NCBI GenBank assembly: GCA_015039365.1
Contig: WION01000087.1
Coordinates: forward strand, 62,001 to 126,000
Origin: Amanita rubescens
Taxonomy: Eukaryota > Basidiomycota > Agaricomycetes > Agaricales > Amanitaceae
Length of the DNA stretch: 64,000 nt
Direction of reading: 5' to 3'
Part shown: positions 23,045 to 33,349 of the stretch, in pieces
Layout of the letters: each line of letters opens with the position of its first letter
Numbering within the stretch: the stretch's first letter is position 1
Made by a program: the position numbers and the translations under genes
The notes under the pieces: generated by a model
What the model was told of the DNA's origin: nothing
Seen by the model: only the letters and a program-made list of their open reading frames with translations
The model's database searches: none

Positions 23045-26000
23045 ATGGCCGACCGACGTGAAGGCACTGCACGAACGATATTCAAGACGCTCCTAAAGCC
23101 CATTGATAAGTGGCGCAAATCAGCCAGCGCCTCGGCTAGCCCGTCGAGTTCAACTCGGGTTTCCATTTCCTATGCATCTGACGCTCACGATCCTGTCTCA
23201 AGAAGTGCAGGGCCGACGGGTTCAAGTAAGTATATTGGTCCCATCTTAGTTTTATCCGACTCAAACTCTTGCTAGGCGCCGATGCTACCTTGAATCAGGG
23301 TATGGATTTCTACCTCACAGATCTAGCGGACTCAGCCCACTATCCAGGTCCTACCACCCCCTTCCAGTCAGTAAAACATCTTTCATCAAGCATTCCGGAT
23401 CTGCGAGGTCCCGCTGTTCAAGGTGAGATTGCAATACGCCCGGTCGTCGCGTCTGAGAATTGACTTCGAGCACGGCCGTGAAATCCGACTCGTACTGAAG
23501 AACCAGCGTCGATTAATTCTCAAATGCCGGTCTCGGATTGGAAGGCGACTACAAAACAGGGTCTTGGAGTAGCTTCGCGGTTCGCCCAAACGCTCCTCAA
23601 GAAGCTGCCGGACTGTGTCAATACTAATCCAGTTAAGATGGCACTCTCCATTGTTAAGGCGGTCATCGAGATAAAAGAGGTGGGTCGTCATCCTTGTATC
23701 TCGACCACAGGTTGACTATTATCTCAGGCGGTCGGAGAAAACAAGGACGAGCTTGCACAACGTCTCGAAGACACAGCGAACAGACTCATGTCTGTGGAGG
23801 GGGCTTTAGCTATTGGTATTCCGAAGGCTGCCGAACAGAAGATGGAGAAACTCAAACAGTACGTCGTCCTCCCTGCGTCAAATGGTATACCACAATGAAC
23901 GCGTCGCCATCTAGGATCCTTCAGGAAGAAATGAAGAAGTTAGAAGACCTCACCCATAAGTCGCTGGCCATACGGACGCTAGACCATGAAGAATATCAGA
24001 AGATGATCGGCCAAATCTTTCAACGCGTAAATGGTGCTACGACATCCTTCCAGGTCCATACTCTTATATTCGTCTAAGCTTATGTATTTGCTCATTGTTT
24101 GTTCCCAGTTCGAAATGGCGAACAGCATCCAGGAAACGGCGAACATAATGCACGACGACATCAAGGCAAGTATCTCGGTTTCCTGGCTTGTGACCAACAC
24201 TGATTGATTGAACAGAAAGAGGCCCTAAAAAGCCTGCGTCCCTCCGAGAAGGCCGACCACAATACTATTCTCGAAGAGCAGGGCCTGAAGCGGGAAGTGT
24301 GCACGGACGGAACGCGTGTCAAGATATTGGAAGATATTATCAAATGGGCTAATGATTGCTCATCAGACAGCCCGTGTGTCTTCTGGCTGACTGGTCAAGC
24401 TGGCTCCGGCAAAACCACAATTGCGTATACCATAGCCAAACGATTCGAGAAGGATGGTGAAGCCAACGAGCTCACCGTCTTGGGCGGCAACTTTTTCTGC
24501 TCACGACAATACCAAGAAACACAAGCCCAAACCCGTATCATTCCCACCATCGCCTACCAGCTTGCTCGTAAATGCAAATCGTATGCAAACACTTTGCATG
24601 TTGCCGACAAATTCGACGCCGTCAATCACGACGTCTCCCGCCAGATAAAGAGTCTTCTTCTTGGACCTTGGCAACTGTCCGAAGCCACACGCCCCCTGAA
24701 CTACCACCCTACCTCGTTATCATCGATGCTCTCGACGAGATCAAGGACAACGGAGGGTCAGCATTTCTGCGCGACCTGCTCACAGCAATCAACAAAGACG
24801 ATATCAGAGGCTTAAAGTTTCTCGTGACGAGTCGATCGGATCCTAAAATTGTTACACTCTGCGAGTCCTTCGCGTCCGAGGCCGTTTGTCGTCTCCAAGA
24901 CGTGCCGATCGAAGAGGCAAAGTCAGACATCAAGATGTACTTGAACATCAAGCTGCCGAAGCTTGCTGGCAGTCCAGAGCTGGCCAAGGTTGGACAACAG
25001 GCGGGTGGTCTGTTCATCTACGCTGCGACGGTGGTGAGGTATTTGACCCGGTGTAACTCGATCTCCCCTAAAGAGCAGACCGAGATGCTTAACAATCTCC
25101 TTTCCAAATCGGCTTCCGCAAGTGCTACATTCTTAATTGACATATTATACCGCCAAATTCTGCACGACGCGTTTTCGGAGTTCGAAGGAAATATCTTGAC
25201 TCGCCGATTGCATTCCTTTATACCTTCCTATGTACGGCTGAACGCACATCACCCTCTACCGTTGCTGCGCTCATCGCAGGCAATGATAATGAAGCCGCAA
25301 AGGCCGTTTTGGATAATCTCCATTCTGTGCTATATACCCAGGACGATCGGGTTTTTTGGTACCATGCCTCGTTCCCCGACTTCATTTTTGATCCAGCCCG
25401 GTCAAACTTCTGCGTTGGTGAGAAGAACTTTCTGTTTTCGTGTAACGAACCAGCACACCACAATCTTCTTAGTGAATCGTGCTTCGGCGTCATGAAGTCC
25501 AGTTTGCGATTCAACATGGGTGATATAACTTCATCCTTCCCGTTCGACCGTGACAACGCCGCTGCGCTGTCTAAGCAGGTTGACCAGAACATCACTGCTG
25601 TTCTTAGGTACTCATCTCGCCACTGGACTTACCACTTGCCATTGCCCCAGCTCATCAATACCAATAATCTTCGTTGCTGCATTTCGGAGTTCCTCCAAAT
25701 TCGTGTCCTGTTCTGGATCGAGGGTATGAATTTGCTTGGATTATGCAATCAGTGTACCCCAATGCTTCAGCATGCACGTCAGTGGGTATTGAAGGTATGG
25801 ATTGCAAGGCTTGAGTTGTGCTGCAAGAACTAACAGTGTCGGTCAGTACGGGAACAGTTATTCGGAATTGGCAGGTGACCTTTGTGAAGCTGCCAATTTT
25901 GCTACCTATTTTGCTGGGAGCCCGGCTGCCGAATCGACACCGCATCTGTACATCTCGGCGTTGGCAACATGGTCGCGGGAAACTAGTCTCTCTCGGAAGT

Positions 26001-27496
26001 GGAAAAGCCAATTCACTCGCATCCCTGTCTTTACGCATACCAAAGGCAGTAGTATTGATTTGCCATTGATGACGATATCAGCTAGGGGAATAATCTTCGC
26101 TGTTGCATTTTCAGGGGACAGCACGCGGATTGTGTCTGGGTCGTCTGACAAGTCTGTGCAGGTGTGGGATGCGTCAACAGGTGTGGAGTTGAATAAGCTG
26201 AAGGGCCACACCGGGTGGGTCAATTCGGTCGCGTTCTCGAGCGATGGGACGCGGATTGTGTCTGGCTCGGATGTCAACTCTGTGCGGGTGTGGGATGCGT
26301 CGACAGGTGTGGAGCTGAAGGAGCTGAAGGGCCACACTGGGTCAGTCAATTCGGTCGCGTTTTCGAGCGATAGGACGCGGATTGTGTCTGGCTCGGATGA
26401 CAACTCTGTGCGGGTGTGGGATGCGTCGACAGGTGTGGAGTTGAAGGAGCTGAAGGGCCACACCGGGTCAGTCATTTCGGTCGCGTTTTTGACTGATGGG
26501 ACACGGATTGTGTCTGGCTCGTATGACAACTCTGTGCGGGTGTGGGATGCGTTGACAGGTGTGGAGCTGAAGGAGCTGAAGGGCTACATCGGGTCGGTCA
26601 GATCAATTGCGTTTTCGAGCGATGGGATGCGGATTGTGTCTGGCTTGTATGACAACTCTTTGTGGGTGTGGGATGCGTCGACAGGTGTGGAGCTGAAGGA
26701 GCTGAAGGGCCACACCGGGTTAGTCATTTCGGTCGCGTTTTCGAGCGATGGGACGCGGATTGTGTCTGGCTCGGATGACAAGTCTGTGCGGGTGTGGGAT
26801 GCGTCGACAGGTGTGGAGCTGAAGGAGCTGAAGGGCCACACCGAGGAAGTCAATTCGGTCGCACTTTCGAGCGATGGGGTATGGGTTGTGTCTGGCTCGT
26901 CTGACAATTCTGTGCGGGTGTGGGATGCGTCAATAGGTGTGGAGTTGAAGGAGCTGAAGGTCCAGACTGAGTGGGTCAATTCTGTCGCGTTTTCGAGTGA
27001 TGGGACGCGGATTGTGTCTGGCTTGTATGACAACTCTGTGCGGGTGTGGGATGCGTTGACAGGTGTGGAGCTGAAGGAGTTGAAGGGCCACACCGGGTGC
27101 GTCAATTCTGTCGCGTTTTCGAGCGATGGGACGCGGATTGTGTCTGGCTCATCTGACAACTCTGTGCGGGTGTGGGATGCGTCGACAGGTGTGGAGCTGA
27201 AGGGCCACACTGAGTGGGTCAATTCGGTTGCGTTTTCGAGCGATGGGACGCGGATTGTGAGCTCGGATGACAAGTCTGCAAGTGTAGGATGTGTTGATGA
27301 GTACTTTCCTTGGAATCTGACAAACACAAATTGGATTATTTCTTCTCAGGGGCAAAACTACCTCATGTGGGTGCCACAAGAAGTTGGATTGCTTTCACCT
27401 TTCAATATTCTCATCATTTCTCGTTCTGGATTTGCCACTGTTGACTTTTGTCAGGCCATGATAGGTCTTGGTTGGGTTCACTGTTATACACCATAG
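23045..27496 (+). pseudogene. NACHT-WD40 NLR-like gene with two frameshifts
   Basis: Exons: 23045-23225, 23276-23422, 23507-23679, 23728-23858, 23915-24053, 24109-24165, 24216-25794, 25847-27496. The N-terminal region is the helical domain typical of agaricomycete NACHT-WD40 proteins (ending DIIKWAND). The NACHT has Walker A GQAGSGKTT (about 24390) and Walker B LVIIDALDE (about 24715). The C-terminus carries 10 WD40 repeats and the usual tail NTNWIISSQGQNYLMWVP. Two lesions break exon 7: a C run at about 24690 is one base short (C5 where frame needs C6), and about 8 extra bases (TATACCTT) sit near 25215. With both corrected the exon is a whole number of codons. So this is either a recent pseudogene, or an assembly/allelic artefact. 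The intron after 24165 uses a GC donor. Confidence 0.75.
26071..27290 (+). repeat. near-identical WD40 tandem repeats, 126-bp unit
   Basis: Ten copies of a 42-residue WD40 repeat lie in tandem (core VAFSSDGTRIVSGS, then RVWDASTGVELKELKGH). Differences are concentrated in the same few positions: the residues after GHTG, the residues after SGS, and D/N-K/N before S-V. The ninth unit lacks three residues (KEL), and the tenth is degenerate after RIVS. Such homogenised repeats with focal variation are known from fungal NLR ligand-sensing domains. Confidence 0.9.
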
Positions 27497-28005
27497 GCCA
27501 TCAGGATTTTGGCTTAAAATAGTGTCAGAACTATGTTCCACACTATCTCAAGGTCACCATGAGTGATGACGAAGGGAGAGGAAAGAAGGATGAGATTCAT
27601 GGTAGAGTGTACTACATACAAGATTATCGCAAGACTGGCTACTAGTCTCGTAGTACAGGGCTGTATATATACACTACTACTACATCAAAATGAAGCAAAT
27701 TGGTTGCAGTGATGACACAATTCAATTGCAGCTCAACAGTGAGAGTCTAGTAGTTCCATACTTTTCAACTCCACCACATTTTTTGAATCTTCTCCATTAC
27801 ATCTTTTGTTACAGACCTGTTCCAGCAAAAACTTCTCCTGCCTTTCCTGGCCTACTAATCTATTGACTTTTGCTACACACATTCATACTTTCCGTTCTGC
27901 TTATGCCCCAGTGCCCTTTCCATTTCTGCCTAGTACAAATGATAAATATGAGCTCAATGCAAAGGCCATGAGCCAATAAATCACCTGGATGTCATGTGGT
28001 GTGTT
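27497..28005. other. AT-rich intergenic region, no gene recognised
   Basis: The sequence is AT-rich and almost free of CpG. It separates the convergent NACHT-WD40 gene and the minus-strand array gene; further 3' exons of the latter could lie here, but none is convincing. Confidence 0.4.
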
Positions 28006-31000
28006 TCACCCTGCCATAAATTGTCCATAAATAGTGCATGACAAAACAATGCACATCATACCATCAATGTGAGTCACCTGCCTATGGAGCAATGTGACAA
28101 AATCTTGATGGCCAGTGTGGATAAAGTCAGGAATGATGTAAGCCTTCAGCTTCTGAAAATAGCCTTTTTGCTTGTATTGATCCAAGGCTTCAGTGACTGA
28201 TACCAAAAATGGTTTATTGATCCAGAAGGATAGCTTTGCAATGATAATAATTGCTTGAAAGGTTAAGCATATATACTATAAATGAAAAGGGATGATTTAC
28301 AAAGTAAGACTTGGAAATCAGTAGGCTGGTTGCAGTGGTATCAGTTGTGTAGTACTACCCATAAAAAAGAAAAGAAAAAACCTTGACTGCAAAGTTCCTT
28401 TGCTTGTTCCCAAACATGGTAAAAAGTTCATGCTACATAGTACTATGAGATAGAGTAATAACTCCAATCTCCCAAGACCTACACACTAACACACAAACTA
28501 ATATAAAATCAATACCTTATGAACTGGCATCACTCACCTAGAAGTAAAGAAAGTCATATAAGTGGGATCATGATGTGGGAGTTTGTTCACTAAGATAAAA
28601 TCTTACAATCTATGATGATGATGATGATGTAAAAGCAAGTAAGATATGGACAAGATATGGCAACATGCTCACTTTCTGACATACATAGGATGTAATAATA
28701 TGTCATTCATGAATTGAGCTATGCTGAGGATGCAGTTCAGAAAATGTGCAATGTCACTCACAAGCTGTTTGTCAAAGGAAAAGATGTGAGACAGCCTTTC
28801 ATAAAATGTGCAATGTCACTCACAAGCTATTGGTCATAGGAAAAGATGTGATGAGATGCCTTTCCCAAACATGTGCAATGATGTCACTTACATCCTGTTG
28901 GTCATAGAAAAGTTGTGATGGGACTGTCTTTCACAACATATGCAATGTGGTGACTCACTCCCTGTTGGTTGTAGGAAAGATGTGAGCAGACTACCTCTCA
29001 CTTGAAAATGTGAAATGTCACTCACAAACTGTTGGTTACAGGAACAGATGTGATGAAACTGCCTTTCACAGCATGTGCAGTGTCACTCACAAACTGTGGA
29101 AAAGATGTGATGATACTGCCTTTCACAAAATGTGAATGTGCATTGTCACTCACAAACTGTAGGTCATAGAAAAAGATGAGACAGCCTTTCACAAAGTGTA
29201 CAACATCACTCACAAACTGATGATCACAGGAAAACATGTGTGAGACTATCTTTTACAAAATGTTGAATGTCACTCACAACCTGTTATTCATAGGAAAAGA
29301 CCATGAGACTTGCTATTACAAAATGTGCAATGTCACTCACTCGCTGTTGATCAAAGGAACAGTTGTGATGAGACTTCCTTTCACAAAATGTGCACCATCA
29401 CTCACAACCTGTTGGGCATAGGAAAAAATGTGATGAGACTGCCTTTCACAAAATGTGCAATGTAGTGCTCACTTGCTGTTGGTCATCAGAAAAGAGGCAA
29501 TGAGACTGCCTTTCACAAATGTGCAATGTGTCACACTCACTCCCTGTTGATCAAATGAATAGATCTGATGAGATTACCTTTCACAAATTTGCAATGTTAC
29601 TCACAAGCTGTTGGGAAAAGGTATGGGTGTGATGAGACTTCCTATCACAAAATGTGCAATGTAACTCACAAACTGTTGGTCATATGAAAATATGTGATGA
29701 TTGCCTTTCTGTCACTCACTCGCTGTTTGTCATAGAAAAGGATGTGATGAAACTACCTTTCACAAAATGTGTAATCTCACTCACTCGCTGTTGGTCATAA
29801 AAAAAGGAGTGATGGGGCTGCCTTCCACAAAATGTGCAATGTCACTCACTTCCTGTGGGTCATAGGAGAAGATGTGATGTGACTGCCTTTAACAAGATGC
29901 TCACTCGCTGTTGGCCATAGGAAGAGGTTGTCTTTTCTTTCACAAAATGTGCAATGTCACTCACTCCCTGTTGATCATAGGAAAAAATGTGATGAGACTG
30001 GCTTTTACAAAATGTGTAATGGCACTGACTTCCTGTTGATTATAGGAAAAGATATGATGAGAATGCCTTTCACAAAATGTGGAATGTCACTGACAAGCTG
30101 TTGGTCATAGGAAAAATGTGATGAGACTGCATTTCACAAAATGTGCAATGTCACTCACTCCCTGTTGGTCATAGGAAAAGATGTGATGAGACTTTGCCTG
30201 TGGAATGTCATGGTCACTCACTTCCTGCTCATCCATCATAGGAAAAGGTGTGATGGAACTGAATTTCACAAAATGTGGAATGTCACTCACTCCCTGTTGG
30301 TCATAGGAAAAGATGTAATGAGACTGCCTTCCACAAAAATCTTCAATGTTGCTCACATCCTGTCAGTCATAGGGAAAAAGTACTTAGCAAAGCATTTCAG
30401 AAATATTTGCAATGCTACTCACATACTGTTGGTCATAGGAAAAGGTTATATTTGAACCACTAAGCTAGCAATGACATCCTGCTAACCTCCTATGTTTATA
30501 GGAAAAGTTGTGATTTCATTGCTTTTACAAAATTTTGCAATATCACACACAATCTGTAAAACAAGAGGTGTCAAAATTATATTGTATCAAAGGGCCAGCA
30601 TGACTCACTTCCTTTTGGAACAGAATTAGCATCATGAATGGAGAGAAAAAATAAAAACAATGGAACTGACTCTCTTTTTTGATAGCATTTCATGTGATGA
30701 ATTTACATCTCACAAAAGGATCACATACATCCTGTTTGTTTTGCAATAGCTTGTGAAGAGGCTTTGGAAAGGAGACATATTTACTGTCTGTTGTTTTGGA
30801 ACAAGATGTAATGTTTATAAGCAAAAAGAAAGGAAATGTCACTTACTTCCTGTTATTAAGTAATTTGTTCATACTCTTTTTCAGATAATAGTATGTCATT
30901 AACTTTCTATTGTTCATTGAGTTATGTCTGATAAGCTGCACAAACATTAATGTTACTTACTTTCTTTAAGCAGGTTAGATGTGGTGTAAAGCAGTTTTGT

Positions 31001-32821
31001 CACTACTCACTCCCTGCCAATGAGAGACTGGAATGACAAGGCTGCTTACAATGATAGATCAACTCACTTGCTATTGGTCATATGATGCACCATTGGATAA
31101 TCTACCACAAATCAAAATGGATTCATGTTACTCACTTCCTGCAGATTATGAGTCAAGACTGTTCATCACAAAAGAGGGCATTGCACACAAACTATTGTCA
31201 TGAGACAATATGTATATCAGATCTGTGCTAGTTCGATGTCACTTACCCACTGATATCAATAATATCAGATCTTGCCACCAAAAGAGTAGGGTGACAACTA
31301 GCCTGTGTGTCACTCAGTTGTTCATTGGACATCTGAAGTGATTAATTTGTTTTCATATGAGGGCAAAGTTGGTTTGTTACTTACCCCCTGATGAACTTTT
31401 GCAAGTATTCATCATTTCACATGAAGGCCACTTACCTCCCTGTCCACCTACATACTTCCATTTAACTTTTCATAAACTGATGTGCAGTTTGCATACCCAG
31501 AAATGTGGAAATTTTGAAAAAACTATGAGAATGACATCATCCCATGTCCAATGTTTATGTTTCAGAACATGTCTGAACAATGTTAATGTAAGTAAGTCAC
31601 ATTCTGAATGTGACCCTCACTGAAGTGCAGATTTAACACAAAGTTCAAGATTATTCATCTGTGTTGAAACAAACAAATGATGCATGCTGTCATCATCTAT
31701 TGTATCAGCAGTTTGTTGAGTTAATTCAGCACAATTCTTCTCTGGTAAATCCATGTCTATGAAACAACATTACTCCCTCTTTTCAGGAAGAAATTTTGAT
31801 CAATCTCACCTTCCAATCTCACATATGTTTTGGGAGGATATTTGACATCCAGAACTTTAGGAAGATAAACTTGCTGAAACCTGATTTCAGCAATTTCCCT
31901 GGCCCTCTCCCAATTATCTTCATTTTTTCCATCAGTCAAGTTGACAAATTCACTAGCTATTTGACCATCAAACTTAGTGAATATAACCACCAAAGGAGCT
32001 GTTAAGGAAATATTCAGTAGTCAGTACACTGTCGATTACTGCTTAGCAGATTTTATAACAATTTGGCCAATGGAAGGGGGGTAACAATGTCACCCCTTTT
32101 CCCTTGGCTCATGGGCAAACCTCTCCAAAACCAACAAGATGAGTATAAATTCATTAGCAATTACCTCTTCCTGTCCCTTTATCAAAAAATTCAAGTTCTG
32201 CAGGTAGAATGGGACGTGGGCTATCCATGGGTATGCAGTACCTACAGGGAGCTTGGTCAACCAATCATGTAAATGGATAAATGATAAATCAAGGTACCAA
32301 ATTGCATGCAACTGATTTTTCAGCTCAGTTTCTGCAGACCTCTTCTCAATGAAATTCCAAGCAACCTCCAACTCCTCAGTAGAACCAGATTCAAACCCCT
32401 GAGAGTCATGGAAGATAAAGTTACTCCCAGGGTATGTAATCTGATGTTCAATATCATGTAGGCCTCTCTGTTATCAATGTATATGAGTGGGCACATCCAT
32501 ACATTATGATTAAGTGCACCTCAATTGATGGGGTCAAATGAGTTGCAGATGCTGCCAGTTCTTGGCCTGCAGGAAACTCAATATACAGAAGAAGTGCAAT
32601 ATTCAACCTGACTTACCACCCTTGTCATATATCATGGGTTTTGTTCCCTTTGCTACACCACAAACCTTCTCAAGGATAGTTGTCTTGCCTGCATTAGCCC
32701 TCCCTATGACAAGGATACGAAAATGTGGGCATAGGTATTGTTCCCTGAGCATTTTAACATTTGTCTCATCTGTACCTGATATGTACCAGTCAGATAATGG
32801 AGATGCCAAGACATCAATCAT
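28006..32821 (-). CDS. P-loop GTPase with about 45 microexons (second microexon-array gene)
   Basis: The G-domain exons are 32821-32617, 32463-32298, 32241-32165, 31998-31810, 31756-31621 and 31572-31497, all joining in frame. The protein starts MIDVLASPLSDWY and has G1 GRANAGKT, G3 HDSQGFE and G4 IFTKFD, closely parallel to the plus-strand gene, including the FSKFPHFW segment that ends the last normal exon before the array. Then come a 12-nt exon (31447-31436) and about 44 exons of 3 nt, in order from GGG (31387-31385) to TTT (28497-28495). A likely terminal coding region is 28206-28085 (acceptor GTATCAG; segment QKLKAYIIPDFIHTGH); the join to it and the stop at 28006 are not settled. Function is unknown. 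Confidence 0.7.
28495..31447 (-). repeat. microexon array 2; homogenised tandem introns of about 62-nt between about 28.76 and 30.30 kb
   Basis: On the minus strand the units run: donor GTGAGTGACATTGCACATTT, then TGTGAAAGGCAG, then acceptor CCTATGACCAACAG and one codon. Codon positions (plus coordinates, gene order) include 31387, 31249, 31191, 31138, 31070, 31013, 30963, 30906, 30849, 30787, 30731, 30611, 30553, 30489, 30425, 30359, 30293, 30224, 30161, 30097, 30032, 29967, 29907, 29852, 29787, 29722, 29672, 29607, 29543, 29475, 29408, 29343, 29280, 29216, 29156, 29093, 29028, 28961, 28894, 28826, 28764, 28675 and 28609. Codons are GGA, GAA, CGA, CTT, TTT, GTT, CAA, GAT, AAA and a few others, never a stop. 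Introns at both ends are diverged. Confidence 0.88.
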
Positions 32822-33349
32822 ATTGGATCACTCAATGCAAGTCCGACACTGATAGTGTCTGCCATTACTAGAATCAAGTGTGTACCAAAGCAAGGATTGC
32901 AGGGATAGATCACAATGCTGGCATAAATTCAATGACCTAAGTTTGTATGGCTCGACATACTCGACATACCACTGGTATGGGAAGCAATAGATGGTGCGTC
33001 GACGACTCAACGGGTGTCACGTGTGACAGTAATTCGAGTCGAGTCGAATCTGGGTGTGTTCGGTCAACCAGAGAGTTGAGGACTTGTGAAGGATGTGTGG
33101 TCAAAGAGGTGAGAGCCCGGTGTGGCACCGCATGTCCACGAGGCTAATACCAGCAGTGACCCCCGAAACCGATCTGCTGATCTGATGCTCAGTCAATAGC
33201 TTCTCCATTAGGCAACCTGGGCTTTCTTGCATCCCACCCCCAAACTACGGGCCAGAATTTCGCCGCCAACGCTCCACTCTGGCCGTCACCATGACGGTTG
33301 ACCCCGAGCTGAACCATACGCCACAATGGTGAGGCAACGTCCAACAATG
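32822..33349. other. intergenic, no gene recognised
   Basis: This is the 5' flank of the minus-strand array gene and the 3' flank of the Ppo gene. A minus-strand frame ending at 32828 contains CQHC and CRTC pairs but stops just before the GTPase start codon and has no convincing upstream part. Confidence 0.4.

Noticed and set aside
25906..27327. Long minus-strand frames opposite the WD40 array
   Set aside because: These are shadow frames produced by the repeated WD40 codons; there is no domain content of their own.
28762..30300. Second regularly spaced repeat array as satellite or CRISPR
   Set aside because: Same reasoning; the triplets between repeats are in frame with the upstream G domain on the minus strand.
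28006..30463. Short frames across the array on both strands, such as those starting at 29236, 29928 and 30141 (plus)
   Set aside because: They are generated by the repeat unit itself and cross obvious splice signals.
31321..31345. Additional microexon between 31249 and 31385 (GAACAACTGAGTGACA)
   Set aside because: It resembles a degraded array unit, but the acceptor lacks AG and the donor lacks GT at the expected places.
32828..33010. Cys-rich frame upstream of the minus-strand GTPase as a zinc-finger exon
   Set aside because: It ends in a stop just before the GTPase start codon and has no start or splice connection; the two Cys pairs alone are not enough.
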